Positions 1-7,979 of a stretch of 48,201 bases of DNA are shown here, piece after piece. The first letter of the stretch is position 1, and the number at the start of each line of letters is the position of its first letter. Below the pieces are notes generated by a model that worked only from the letters and a program-made list of their open reading frames with translations, ran no database searches and was not told the DNA's origin. A program made the position numbers and the translations under genes. The stretch comes from a virus: positions 1 through 48,201 of the IMG/VR virus record IMGVR_UViG_3300039307_000397; one strand, written 5' to 3'.

Positions 1-261
1 ATGTCCGTGACAGAAGAAGAAATCCAATCCGTTCCGGTAAACGTGCGCACCGGCTGCACATGTCGGAACCATGGGCTTCCCGTAAACGGCGAAAGGTTTA
101 TCGATCCTTGCTGCAAAATCCATTATGCAGAGCTTGACGTCAGTGCGCTAATCGCAATGCCCGAAGAAGAAATCACTGAAGCAGAACTAAAGGGATGGCA
201 AAAACGCGAACCAGCAAAGAGGCGTATCAGCTACCCCAAGATGACGGTGGCCAAACGATGA
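1..261 (+). CDS. small Cys/His-rich protein, unknown function
   Basis: An 86-residue protein I do not recognise. Residues 19-41 hold a cluster C-x-C-x2-H followed later by CC-x2-H, which could bind a metal; the C-terminal third is charged. It opens a plus-strand run of genes linked by ATGA overlaps: its TGA stop shares bases with the ATG of the DUF1064-type gene at 258, implying translational coupling. The start codon is the first base of the window, so no ribosome binding site can be checked and the true start could lie upstream. The reading frame itself is supported by the coupling and by the shared operon. Confidence 0.6.
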   Translation: MSVTEEEIQSVPVNVRTGCTCRNHGLPVNGERFIDPCCKIHYAELDVSALIAMPEEEITEAELKGWQKREPAKRRISYPKMTVAKR

Positions 262-629
262 AACGCTCCTTTATCGCTCTGGGACGGCACCAGAGCACCA
301 TGAACAAGACTGAAGCAGCAGGAAAATACGGCAACCATCAAGCCGTTGCCAGCGACGGAAAAGTGTTTTCCAGCAAGCGGGAGTGCCGCAGGTATGAAGA
401 ACTTCTTCTCATGCAAAAGTTGGGCTTAATCAAGAATCTTCAAACCCAGGTGAAGTATGAGCTGATTCCCAAGCAAAAAGGCGAACGGGCTGTTACGTAC
501 ACCGCAGATTTTGTTTACCAAAACGATCATTTGCATGTTGAAGATGCAAAAGGATGCAAAACGCAGCAATACGTCATACGCCGCAAACTTATGTTGTGGG
601 TTCATCAGATCAAGGTGGAGGAGGTATGA
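258..629 (+). CDS. DUF1064-type phage nuclease-like protein
   Basis: A 123-residue protein resembling the phage family DUF1064. Visible family traits are KYGNHQAVASDGKVFSSKRE near residues 23-42, a Q-x-KYELIP segment near 64-71, and YTADFVY (81-87) followed by VEDAKG (94-99). D84 with D96-x-K98 looks like a degenerate PD-(D/E)XK nuclease centre, consistent with a small phage endonuclease or resolvase role; that role is inferred from family likeness, not shown. I chose the ATG at 258 because it overlaps the upstream stop as ATGA; an ATG at 300 is a weaker alternative. Its own TGA overlaps the next start, so the first three genes look like one translational unit. Confidence 0.75.
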   Translation: MKRSFIALGRHQSTMNKTEAAGKYGNHQAVASDGKVFSSKRECRRYEELLLMQKLGLIKNLQTQVKYELIPKQKGERAVTYTADFVYQNDHLHVEDAKGCKTQQYVIRRKLMLWVHQIKVEEV

Positions 630-1192
630 AAGGTCGCGCAATTAATTACGATTTTTTGGTTCCTGGAAAAAAGTTTTCGCGGCTTACATTTTTACGTCGG
701 ATCGATTCTTTGAAATCAGAATGGGTCTGCGATTGTGGAAACCTGCACATTTGCAAAAATTATTGCGTGGTTTTTGGATACTCAAAGTCGTGTGGCTGTT
801 TGAAGCAAGAGATGATTGCCAGCGGTCGTGCCCATTATATCCATGGTCACGGTTCAAAAAACGATCCTACACACCGAGTTTGGCTGGAAATGAAAAGAAG
901 GTGCAGCAACCCCAAACGCAATTCTTATGAACGATACGGCGCAAGAGGCATCACCGTATGCGAACGATGGAAATCCTTTGTGAACTTTCTTGAAGATATG
1001 GGAGAAAGGCCACAGGGGAAGAGCCTAGACAGAATCAACAATAATGGAAATTATGAACCTGGCAATTGCAAGTGGTCTACGGCTACAGAACAGGCAAACA
1101 ACCGACGCAAGCGCAGATGGTACAAAAAGCCGTGTTCCAAAAGTGAGGTTTTCGATGTCCCAAAAACCGCCGTTTCCGCTTTTGATTCTTAG
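626..1192 (+). CDS. HNH-type endonuclease-like protein with zinc-binding N-terminus
   Basis: A 188-residue protein with a Cys-rich N-terminal part (C35, C37, C43, C47, C56, C58) that probably binds zinc. The C-terminal module carries YGARGITVCERW (104-115), SLDRINNNGNY (133-143) and GNCKW (146-150). This arrangement is very common in phage proteins annotated as HNH or homing endonucleases; the central S-L-D-R-I-x-N and the N-x-x-x-C-x-W box are typical. Start at 626 is preceded by a GGAGGAGG ribosome site and overlaps the previous stop (ATGA). The last 38 bases overlap the following glycosyltransferase gene. It may be a selfish nuclease or a packaging-associated nicking enzyme; the sequence does not separate these. 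Confidence 0.72.
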   Translation: MKGRAINYDFLVPGKKFSRLTFLRRIDSLKSEWVCDCGNLHICKNYCVVFGYSKSCGCLKQEMIASGRAHYIHGHGSKNDPTHRVWLEMKRRCSNPKRNSYERYGARGITVCERWKSFVNFLEDMGERPQGKSLDRINNNGNYEPGNCKWSTATEQANNRRKRRWYKKPCSKSEVFDVPKTAVSAFDS

Positions 1193-2381
1193 TGACGCTC
1201 CGTCTGCATCGAGCGGGCTAGGCCGCATTTGCCGCGATCTGGCAACGCGCATCCATACGCACATGAGCGACGTATGCCGCGTGGCGACGCTTGGATACGG
1301 TGGGCCTGGATCTTGCAAGTTTGGCTTTCAGCAATACGTGATCGAGGGTATGTCCGACTGGGTGGTTCCCACGCTTCCAGAAGTGTGGGAAGACTTTGCC
1401 GACAAAGAAAAAGGCGTTGTCCTTACCATTTGGGATGCCAGTCGGCTGGCATGGTACGCGCAGCCCGCGCGCAGTGAGCAGTTGGCCGCAGAACCCGTAT
1501 TGCGGAACTGGCTCACCAAAGCGCCGTTCAAACGTTGGGGATATTTTCCGTTTGATGCGGAAGGACCCAATGGAAAACTTAGCTTCCCAATTCGGCAAAC
1601 TTTGCTTGGGTTTGACCGCATTTTGGCGTACGGAGCATGGGCAAAGGATCTGATCGAGCGATCGATCAGCGAGGAAGAAGCGGATCTTCGGCATCTGGAT
1701 TACCGTCCTCATGGCATTGACACTAGCGTGTTTTATGCGCGCGACTGGGCACAATGTCACCAGAAGTTTGGCTCCATCACTGGCGCGCGCTTGCTCATCG
1801 ATAAACCACAATTGTCATCGATTATGGAAAGCGAAACTCTCGTCGGCATTGTCGCCACCAACCAGGCACGTAAAGACTGGGCTCTGGGGATCGAGGCCGT
1901 TGCTCTGTTCGCCAAAGAGCGCAAAGTTCGGCTTTGGATTCATACCGATACTTTGGAGCGAAATTGGTCTCTTCCTGCCCTTCTGGCCGACTATGGGCTA
2001 CTCGACAAAACGCTGATCTCGCTTGGCTATTTGTCAGACAACAATATGGCTCAGGCTTATTCCGCTTGCAACGTGACGCTGGGAATCGGTTCTGAAGGTT
2101 TTGGTTATCCCCTTGCCGAATCTCTTGCTTGCGGCACGCCCGTTATTCACGGCAACTACGCTGGCGGTGCAGAAGTAGTACCAAGCGAAATGCGCGTTGA
2201 GCCAATCGCCTATCACAAAGAAGGTCTTTACTCTTGCGTACGGCCAGTCTTTAAAGCACAAGACTGGGCAGACCGCGCGCTTCAGTTTTCGGACCAGACA
2301 GCGCATCTCGATCCGCAATACGACTGGAACAATCTTTGGCCGCGCTGGCAAGCGTGGCTCCAAAAAGGAATCGCTGCTTAA
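1155..2381 (+). CDS. GT4-type glycosyltransferase
   Basis: A 408-residue GT-B-fold glycosyltransferase of the GT4 group. The N-terminal Rossmann half starts ILSDAPSASSGLGRI. The C-terminal half has the GT4 E-x7-E signature at E314 and E322 within EGFGYPLAESLACG, which in the family contacts the nucleotide-sugar donor. The HGIDTSVF segment resembles the mid-domain linker of this family. Donor and acceptor cannot be read from the sequence. The start at 1155 is chosen because GTGAGG lies 7 bases upstream; a longer frame from 1044 would run through the HNH gene. Its TAA shares one base with the ATG of the radical SAM gene, tying it to the sugar cassette. Confidence 0.85.
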   Translation: MSQKPPFPLLILSDAPSASSGLGRICRDLATRIHTHMSDVCRVATLGYGGPGSCKFGFQQYVIEGMSDWVVPTLPEVWEDFADKEKGVVLTIWDASRLAWYAQPARSEQLAAEPVLRNWLTKAPFKRWGYFPFDAEGPNGKLSFPIRQTLLGFDRILAYGAWAKDLIERSISEEEADLRHLDYRPHGIDTSVFYARDWAQCHQKFGSITGARLLIDKPQLSSIMESETLVGIVATNQARKDWALGIEAVALFAKERKVRLWIHTDTLERNWSLPALLADYGLLDKTLISLGYLSDNNMAQAYSACNVTLGIGSEGFGYPLAESLACGTPVIHGNYAGGAEVVPSEMRVEPIAYHKEGLYSCVRPVFKAQDWADRALQFSDQTAHLDPQYDWNNLWPRWQAWLQKGIAA

Positions 2382-3808
2382 TGATTACGCTTGTCACGCC
2401 ACCATCAACCTTCTTGCTCGACCAGCGCGTTTTTATGTCGTTGGGGATCTTGAAGGTGGGTGCCTCGTTGGAACAAGCCGGCGTGGCCGTGGATCATCTT
2501 GACCTTACCGGAGTGCGAAACTACCTTGATGTGGTGCGCGACTACATGCAGAGTTCTCCCTCGCGCTGCTTTGCTCTAACGGCCACCACACCGCAAATGC
2601 CTGCCGCCACCAGCATCGCTCAGATCATCCGGCCGAGCGCCAAGGTGATTCTTGGTGGCCCACATCCCACCCTGGTCAATGCCGCCGCCAAAAGAGAGCA
2701 AATTCCTGGCCGTGCATCCAAGGCGTTGGCTGAGCTGCTTTCCGGCTTTGATGCCATCATTGCCGGTGACGGAGAGCGTGCCATCTTCCGCGCCATGCAA
2801 GAAACCGGTCTGATTGATGCCGACGATCCCAAATCGGAGTTGTGGCAAACCTCCGAAGACTTCAATAACGCACCATGGCCAGCGCGCCACCTTGTCGACG
2901 TGGACAGCTATCACTACACAATCGATGGTCGACGCGCATTATCACTGGTGGCGCAGCTTGGTTGCCCGTTCGGTTGCAATTTTTGTGGCGGTCGCTTGAG
3001 CCCTATGCTGCGGCGGATGCGACGGCGCTCTACCGAGAACGTCATCGCGGAGATGCTGCATTTGCATGATAAGTACGGCGTCAGCGCCATCAATTTCTAT
3101 GACGATGAGCTGAATGTCAATCCTGAGATTGTTACCTTGATGCGAAGTATCCAGGCTACCGACGTTGATTGGCGACTCCGCGGCTTTGTTCGATCTGATC
3201 TGTTCACCGAAGAGCAGGCCGAAGCCATGTATGCAGCCGGTTTTCGCTGGCTACTCTGCGGCTTTGAATCAGCACATCCACAAATGCTGCGCAACATGAA
3301 CAAAAAATCCACTGTGGCCAACAACACGCGCATGCTGCGCATTGCCCACCAGCATGGGCTCAAGGTAAAAGCGCTGATGAGCTTTGGCCATCCTGGGGAG
3401 TCGGAAGCCACGATCATGACAACGCGCGACTGGCTACTTCAGGAAAAACCTGACGACTTTGACTGCACTATTATCACTACGTATCCAGGCTGCGCTTACT
3501 ACGACTACGCGCGTCCAGTTGAAAATGGTCTTTATGTCTTTGAAGCCTACGGCGATAAGCTTTACACACACGACGTGAACTATGCCACGGATGCTATGTA
3601 CTACAAGGGCAAGCCCGGCGATTACAAATCGTACGTCTGGACCGATTACCTTTCTCCCGGACAGCTTGTTGAACTGCGGGATGCGGTCGAGGCGGAAGTA
3701 CGAGACAAGCTGGAAATTCCCTTTTACGCTGGCGCGGCAGCTCTTCAATTTGAACACAGCATGGCGCAAGGAAACATTCCAGTACACATTTTACGGAGTT
3801 CGCGATGA
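2381..3808 (+). CDS. B12-binding-type radical SAM protein
   Basis: A 475-residue protein with the two-domain layout of the cobalamin-binding radical SAM class. The N-terminal half resembles a B12-binding Rossmann domain: VTPPSTFLLDQR at the start and the ILGGPHPT strand-loop in the middle. The radical SAM domain follows, with C195-x3-C199-x2-C202 (GCPFGCNFCGG) to hold the 4Fe-4S cluster. Later GFESAHPQMLRNMNK and SFGHPGESEAT match typical SAM-barrel segments. Members of this class methylate or rearrange unactivated carbons; the substrate here is unknown. Start at 2381 follows AAGGA and shares one base with the upstream stop. The next gene overlaps by ATGA. Placement between GT4 and GT2 suggests a sugar or glycan substrate. 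Confidence 0.85.
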   Translation: MITLVTPPSTFLLDQRVFMSLGILKVGASLEQAGVAVDHLDLTGVRNYLDVVRDYMQSSPSRCFALTATTPQMPAATSIAQIIRPSAKVILGGPHPTLVNAAAKREQIPGRASKALAELLSGFDAIIAGDGERAIFRAMQETGLIDADDPKSELWQTSEDFNNAPWPARHLVDVDSYHYTIDGRRALSLVAQLGCPFGCNFCGGRLSPMLRRMRRRSTENVIAEMLHLHDKYGVSAINFYDDELNVNPEIVTLMRSIQATDVDWRLRGFVRSDLFTEEQAEAMYAAGFRWLLCGFESAHPQMLRNMNKKSTVANNTRMLRIAHQHGLKVKALMSFGHPGESEATIMTTRDWLLQEKPDDFDCTIITTYPGCAYYDYARPVENGLYVFEAYGDKLYTHDVNYATDAMYYKGKPGDYKSYVWTDYLSPGQLVELRDAVEAEVRDKLEIPFYAGAAALQFEHSMAQGNIPVHILRSSR

Positions 3809-4389
3809 CGCCATACTTCTCAATCATTACCCCTACCCTCCAGCGCGACAGTCTTGTAGACGCGTGCAGAAGCATTACCTCCCAGACATTCGCTGACTGG
3901 GAAATGCTGATCCAGGTTGATGGTAATGCAATCAATGAAGATTTATTTGCCAAGATTAGTCCTACGCGGAAGATATGGGTTGAATCTTGCGGAGTACATC
4001 ACAACGATGGAGGAAATACCTGCCGACGGGAAGCGCTTAAACGCGCGACAGGGCAATACATCTGGTTTGTCGACGACGACAATATCGTTGCGGATGACAG
4101 GGTTTTAGAAGACATGACAAAAGCGATGGAAGACGCTGGGAAACCGCTTTGGGCACTCTTTCCTGTCACTCGCCTTGGCTGCCGTTTCTACACCGATCCT
4201 CCACGTTCCTGCCACGTGGACACAATGAACTTTGTTCTGCGGAAGGATATTGCGTATTGGCCCGACACAAATGCATACGGAAGCGACGGAATCCTGGTAG
4301 ATGACGTAATGTCGCGCAAGATTCCGTATGCAGCATTCCCGGATTTCAGACCCATCGGAATCATCCCGAAAATCAGTTTTTGCAAGTGA
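3805..4389 (+). CDS. GT2 family glycosyltransferase (GT-A fold)
   Basis: A 194-residue GT2-type transferase. The start YFSIITPTLQRDSLVDACRS is the classic first strand and helix of the fold, and FVDDDN at residues 88-93 gives the acidic DxD-type motif that holds the metal-bound nucleotide sugar. RREALKRATGQYIWFVDDD matches the usual approach to that motif. It is short compared with many GT2 enzymes (commonly 250-350 residues) and may be a minimal catalytic domain. It overlaps the radical SAM stop by ATGA and is followed after 6 bases by a methyltransferase. Sugar and acceptor are not deducible. Confidence 0.82.
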   Translation: MTPYFSIITPTLQRDSLVDACRSITSQTFADWEMLIQVDGNAINEDLFAKISPTRKIWVESCGVHHNDGGNTCRREALKRATGQYIWFVDDDNIVADDRVLEDMTKAMEDAGKPLWALFPVTRLGCRFYTDPPRSCHVDTMNFVLRKDIAYWPDTNAYGSDGILVDDVMSRKIPYAAFPDFRPIGIIPKISFCK

Positions 4390-4395
4390 GGAGTT

Positions 4396-4965
4396 ATGAT
4401 TTCATTTCAACAAGTTTTTGATGTTACAAACCCGATCAGCGATTATTTTCATCTGACAGAAGAGGAAGCTCGTTGTCTGTACAGCGCTCTGGTTCAGGTT
4501 CCGCCTAGTGGCGTAATCGTAGAGGTTGGGTGTCAACTTGGTCGATCAAGCAGCATTATTGCCCAGATCAAGCCTTTTCTGGATTATCGCAGCATTCATA
4601 TCGATCCTTTCCTTGCCGCAGAATGGGGTACGAAGTGGATGGAAATGATGCAGCATTTAAGTGGAATTTATGGATTCACATTGCTCAGAATGCGAACCGA
4701 ACAAGCAGTTTGGCATCTTGATCGGCTGTGCTCAGCAGGCATTGATCTGGCCTTTATTGATGGTGATCATGAAAAAAGAGGAGTCGCCATTGACATGGAA
4801 CTTGTTGCAGAACGCGTCAAGCCAGGCGGCTCCCTGGTATGCCACGACTATGCACAGCCCGCATTGCCCGGAGTAAAAGAGGCAATTGATGCATACGTAT
4901 CCATCGAGCGCTGGCAACATATCGGTGTTTACGACACTATTTCTTGGTGGAAAAGAAAAGCGTAA
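4396..4965 (+). CDS. class I SAM-dependent methyltransferase (Methyltransf_24-like)
   Basis: A 189-residue methyltransferase. IVEVGCQLGRSSS (residues 41-53) is the glycine-rich SAM-binding loop, IHIDP (67-71) gives the acidic residue that usually binds the ribose, and FIDGDHEKRGV (120-130) plus KPGGSLVCHDY match the Methyltransf_24 / CmcI-like group, often found in polysaccharide and glycosylation clusters. GAGGAG stands just before the ATG. It lies between two GT-A-type enzymes, so O-methylation of a sugar is a reasonable inference, though the substrate is not shown. It ends 25 bases before the next gene. Confidence 0.83.
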   Translation: MISFQQVFDVTNPISDYFHLTEEEARCLYSALVQVPPSGVIVEVGCQLGRSSSIIAQIKPFLDYRSIHIDPFLAAEWGTKWMEMMQHLSGIYGFTLLRMRTEQAVWHLDRLCSAGIDLAFIDGDHEKRGVAIDMELVAERVKPGGSLVCHDYAQPALPGVKEAIDAYVSIERWQHIGVYDTISWWKRKA

Positions 4966-4990
4966 ATTCAACCTTTTAAGCGAGGGTACG

Positions 4991-5683
4991 ATGACTGATT
5001 TTGCTGCGTACGTGTTTTACGTCAACCGCCCAGACCTGTTGGCTCGCGCGCTGAATTCATTTCAAGATCTGTGGCCGCAATTGACAATCCTTGATAATTC
5101 TGGAGAACAGTTGGCCAACGACATGAGCAACACGGACAGTAGCTTATCTACGTTTGTTCAAGCGCATACATTTTTGCCACCCGTTCCGTTAAACTACAGC
5201 CAAGCAATGAACTGGATGGTGAAGGACGCAACGACAAAAAGCGCTGATTTTATCCTTCATTTTCATTCTGACGCTGTTTCAACGAATTCCAACGCAGTCA
5301 AAGAATTGCTTACCTATGCACGAAAAGTAAAAACGGAGGAAAGAAGATGGGGTTGCCTTTGGACTTTTTACGATATTTTGTGGTGCATCAATCCTGTAGC
5401 CGCGCGTGATGTTGGAGGCTGGGATACGGAATTCACGGCTTACTTCACAGACCAGGATCTGAAGCGTCGGTTTACGCTTGCGGATTGGGCGTGCATCAAT
5501 ACCAACATTCAGGGAATCCGCCACGAGGGGTCCGCAACAATCAATTCAGATCCTGGTTTACGACTTCTGAATGGCGTTACGTTCCCCCTGCGGCGCTCTT
5601 ACTATGTCTCCAAATGGGGTGGAGAACCCGATCACGAACAATACCATGTACCGTTTAACTATCCAGCAGTTGTTCAACGATGA
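4991..5683 (+). CDS. GT-A-type glycosyltransferase-like protein
   Basis: A 230-residue protein resembling GT2-family enzymes. The first segment YVFYVNRPDLLARALNSF has the form of the GT-A opening, HFHSDA around residue 92-97 stands where the DxD-type motif is expected but has only one Asp, and the later GGWDTEFTAYFTDQDLKRR resembles the acceptor-side ED/QD helix. Catalysis with a single Asp is possible but uncertain, so it may be a divergent or inactive member. Start at 4991 is preceded by GAGGG; a longer frame from 4886 would overlap the methyltransferase. Its 3' end overlaps the convergent minus-strand gene by 29 bases. It closes the left sugar cassette. Confidence 0.68.
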   Translation: MTDFAAYVFYVNRPDLLARALNSFQDLWPQLTILDNSGEQLANDMSNTDSSLSTFVQAHTFLPPVPLNYSQAMNWMVKDATTKSADFILHFHSDAVSTNSNAVKELLTYARKVKTEERRWGCLWTFYDILWCINPVAARDVGGWDTEFTAYFTDQDLKRRFTLADWACINTNIQGIRHEGSATINSDPGLRLLNGVTFPLRRSYYVSKWGGEPDHEQYHVPFNYPAVVQR

Positions 5684-6098
5684 TGGATAGATCATAGTGT
5701 TCAACATTGGTCAACGAGGAGACTTTCCATTGAAGCGCAATGTCGCTCCCAAGTCTAAAGGTAAATACTTTATTCCCTGGATAAAGACTACTCCCCCCAA
5801 ATGACGCTCCATTATTGAAGGAATGTTCCCCCCAGAGATATTGGCCATTTACCATACCCGCTACTCCGCCGCTTCCAGCAACAAAAAGACCGATGCTTAC
5901 TCGGTAGACGCCAGCAGAGGGCGTTGTAAATACTGTGGCGTAGTCGAATGCGGTTGTTTGATCAGCTAAGGTTTGAGAATGAACGACAGTCGGCAAACAA
6001 ACTGCCGGAATATTGATCGCTGGTAGACAAACTGACATTGAAGTTACCTCCCAGGATTGATTTGCTAGCACCAGGATTCTACCATTATTGCTCTGCAT
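5655..6098 (-). CDS. small virion-like (jelly-roll type?) protein, unknown
   Basis: A 147-residue protein rich in small and aromatic residues. The middle part, with FDYATVFTTPSAGVYRVSIG and the alternating pattern after it, looks like a beta-sandwich of the C1q/tumour-necrosis type often found at tips of phage fibres; this is a pattern judgement only. Start at 6098 follows GAGGAC; the frame runs upstream to 6287 but crosses the dyad repeats, so the shorter start is preferred. It ends inside the last codons of the convergent glycosyltransferase gene. It stands apart from the late module, as a single minus-strand gene with its own upstream region. Confidence 0.55.
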   Translation of the reverse strand: MQSNNGRILVLANQSWEVTSMSVCLPAINIPAVCLPTVVHSQTLADQTTAFDYATVFTTPSAGVYRVSIGLFVAGSGGVAGMVNGQYLWGEHSFNNGASFGGSSLYPGNKVFTFRLGSDIALQWKVSSLTNVEHYDLSIIVEQLLDS

Positions 6099-6172
6099 GT
6101 CCTCTACTCGACGCCGTTCAATCGCCTTATTAAACCATAAAAATCTGCTACAATTTTTATCAGGTTTTGACG

Positions 6173-6198
6173 GTTTAAGTGCATTGAACAGATGCAAC
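6173..6198 (-). repeat. dyad repeat copy 1 (26 bp)
   Basis: Read on the minus strand this is GTTGCATCTGTTCAATGC followed by ACTTAAAC. It matches the plus-strand repeats at 43971 and 44040 over most of its length, including the distal TTAAAC. The core is an imperfect inverted repeat, GCATC and AATGC around five bases. The form suits a protein-binding site (operator or iteron). Confidence 0.7.
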
Positions 6199-6242
6199 CC
6201 TGAATTCCCGGTGCGCTGCCCATCGCATCTCGTAGCAACGTA

Positions 6243-6268
6243 GTTCAAGTGCATCGCACAGATGCACC
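6243..6268 (-). repeat. dyad repeat copy 2
   Basis: Minus strand GGTGCATCTGTGCGATGC then ACTTGAA. The inverted core GCATC-TGTGC-GATGC is perfect. It lies about 70 bases from copy 1 in the same orientation, similar to the spacing of the copies near 44 kb. Confidence 0.68.
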
Positions 6269-6336
6269 TGCTCCTCGCCCTGATCACGACAAAAATTACC
6301 GTTGCGTTTTAGCTGGCATCGGGTAATGATGCGGTC

Positions 6337-7017
6337 ATGGAACAAACGACTGAACCGCTTTCTGAATCTCCCGCTTCCGTTCTTCCCCAAGAAACGGATG
6401 CCAGCCCATCTGTACGGGGTGGCAAAGCCAGAATGAATGAGCTGACGCCGGACAAGCGGCGTGCTCTCGGCCGTAAAGCCGCACAGGCACGATGGGGAAA
6501 AGACAAAAACCAGGCAGTTGAAGAAAAAGCACCGCGCAAGCGCCGCAAAGCCAAGTTCGCCGTCGACCACGTAGTGTCTACTCCAAATGCACGACGCGAA
6601 ACACGCGTTTTTGGCATCGCTTTGATGGCTGCGGAAAAACGTCTTGCTCGAGCGATTGAAGAGCGTGCGCGCGCTGCAGCTACATGGGCAGTTCTGAATG
6701 CGGAAATCCCCAGTCTGCAAAGAACCATCGCAGCACTGCGCAATCAGCAGAATCCGAATACGCCCGCACAAGGCTATGAAATGACACTGCCAGATGGCTC
6801 TGGCTACCAGTCAAATGCCAGCTACGGTCTGCCCCAAGTGATCTCAGACGCGCCTGTGCCCGTTGTTGCGCCGCAGCAAGCTGCCATGACGCATGCACGT
6901 GCTGTAGCGGCTTCGCGCGTCGGTGGTGGGGCTGTAGAGAGCGATCTTGGCGTTACTGGAGACGACGAAGATCAGTTTCTCAATGCCAGCGGTATGGCCG
7001 GGGGAAACTGGCACTAA
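6337..7017 (+). CDS. Arg/Ala-rich protein with coiled-coil segment, unknown function
   Basis: A 226-residue protein I cannot assign. Residues 28-52 hold GGKARMNELTPDKRRALGRK and a following AAQARWGK, a short basic motif seen in many plasmid and phage proteins. Residues about 85-140 are helical and rich in Ala, Arg and Glu (coiled-coil-like); the C-terminal 80 residues are low complexity with Gly, Ala and Val. The basic N-terminal stretch could contact DNA. No good ribosome site precedes the ATG, which follows a GCATC/GATGC dyad by 4 bases, so initiation may be weak or controlled. It is convergent with the next gene, with 4 bases between the stops. Confidence 0.6.
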   Translation: MEQTTEPLSESPASVLPQETDASPSVRGGKARMNELTPDKRRALGRKAAQARWGKDKNQAVEEKAPRKRRKAKFAVDHVVSTPNARRETRVFGIALMAAEKRLARAIEERARAAATWAVLNAEIPSLQRTIAALRNQQNPNTPAQGYEMTLPDGSGYQSNASYGLPQVISDAPVPVVAPQQAAMTHARAVAASRVGGGAVESDLGVTGDDEDQFLNASGMAGGNWH

Positions 7018-7021
7018 CGGA

Positions 7022-7927
7022 TCATTCTTCCAGCAACCGGAACACGCTCTTGTGCGGCTCTTTGTTGGCATGACAATTTGTCCGAAGAGTGCAAGGGACG
7101 GGCCAGTCACAAGTAGAAAGCTGCGGCTCGGGCAGCGAGTCCAGATTCTGGACTTTCTCCAGCTTGCTTGCCGTTAGATCAAGCATGCGCTGGCGCGCGC
7201 TTGCTTCTGGTACGGGAATTTCGACAGGAAAGCACAGATCACTTAAAACGCCATCGTCGAGCATTGTCTGTAGCCAATCGTGCGTGCTTATGTCGTCGAA
7301 ATCTTCCCGCCAGATTGACAACCAGGTGCTTTTGAAGCCTTCAGACACATCGTTTTTTTTGCGAAAGCGCAGCTTTTTGTTTACTGGATGGCGCAGACCT
7401 TGCGTCCATGCAGAATGCCGCTTCCCGTTACGGTTTTGGCCAAGGACAATCACTGCCATCTGCATCGGTAAACCATAGGCGCAGACAGCGCCCAGGCTTT
7501 GCCAGGAACGGCACTCGTGGTAATGGCGATCATCGTTCCATCTCGATACCAGCACAATGCGGCGCAGGTGGAGTCCATCTGGAGAGAGAAAGCACGACGG
7601 CTTCCATTGCGGAAGTTCGTCGGGAATCTTCCATGGCGGTTCATCTGCTTTGCGGATCGCGGTCGTCACGATGTCGGCAAGACAAGCAAGGTGGCACACT
7701 TCAGCATGCACATCGTAGCTAGAAGTGGCCAGACCAGGCTCAACGCCAAATCCGTAGCATTCTTCTCCTGCCGCGTCTCCAAAATCTGTGCGATTAGACA
7801 AAACGCCAGCACGAATTGCACGCTGCAACATTTCGTTTCCGTCAAGCTTGATGCGCTCCCACGAGCGCAGCCAGTAGGCTTTTCGCGGGCATTCTTCTAA
7901 AGCCGTAAGCAGTTCCGCAGTATTCAT
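7022..7927 (-). CDS. Cas4/RecB-like protein with C-terminal cysteine cluster (tentative)
   Basis: A 301-residue protein with one Cys near the start (C13, in EECPRKAYW) and three near the end (C273, C279, C285, in CDWPVPCTLRTNC). That spacing of one N-terminal and three C-terminal cysteines is the layout of the 4Fe-4S site in Cas4 and AddB-type PD-(D/E)XK nucleases, and CPRKAYW fits their N-terminal box. The central part has H-rich and W-rich segments around residues 70-150, but I cannot point to a clean D...E-x-K centre, so it may be inactive or a different fold. It is divergent from vapB; the start lies next to the shared palindrome, and TAATAT 13 bases before the ATG suggests a nearly leaderless transcript. 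Confidence 0.5.
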   Translation of the reverse strand: MNTAELLTALEECPRKAYWLRSWERIKLDGNEMLQRAIRAGVLSNRTDFGDAAGEECYGFGVEPGLATSSYDVHAEVCHLACLADIVTTAIRKADEPPWKIPDELPQWKPSCFLSPDGLHLRRIVLVSRWNDDRHYHECRSWQSLGAVCAYGLPMQMAVIVLGQNRNGKRHSAWTQGLRHPVNKKLRFRKKNDVSEGFKSTWLSIWREDFDDISTHDWLQTMLDDGVLSDLCFPVEIPVPEASARQRMLDLTASKLEKVQNLDSLPEPQLSTCDWPVPCTLRTNCHANKEPHKSVFRLLEE

Positions 7928-7938
7928 GCCGACAATAT

Positions 7939-7956
7939 TATCACCGAACGGTGATA
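7939..7956. promoter_or_regulatory. palindromic operator of vapBC and the divergent gene
   Basis: TATCACCG, two A bases, then CGGTGATA: an 8-base perfect inverted repeat. It overlaps TACAAT (7955-7960), a plausible -10 for vapB, and abuts TAATAT on the other strand, a plausible -10 for the divergent gene. Autorepression of vapBC-type operons by the antitoxin or toxin-antitoxin complex at such palindromes is established for the family. Confidence 0.7.
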
Positions 7957-7979
7957 CAATCGATGCGTTAGGAGAATTT

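Larger units (their letters stand above)
6099..6336. other. non-coding region between divergent genes
   Basis: The 238 bases between the divergent genes at 6098 and 6337 hold no convincing gene. They contain two copies of the GCATC-N5-GATGC type dyad seen again near 44 kb, a shorter GCATC/GATGC pair at 6316-6332, and an AT-rich stretch near 6125-6165 that could serve minus-strand transcription. I could not assign a clean -35/-10 pair. The layout suits a control region for the two divergent genes. Confidence 0.5.
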
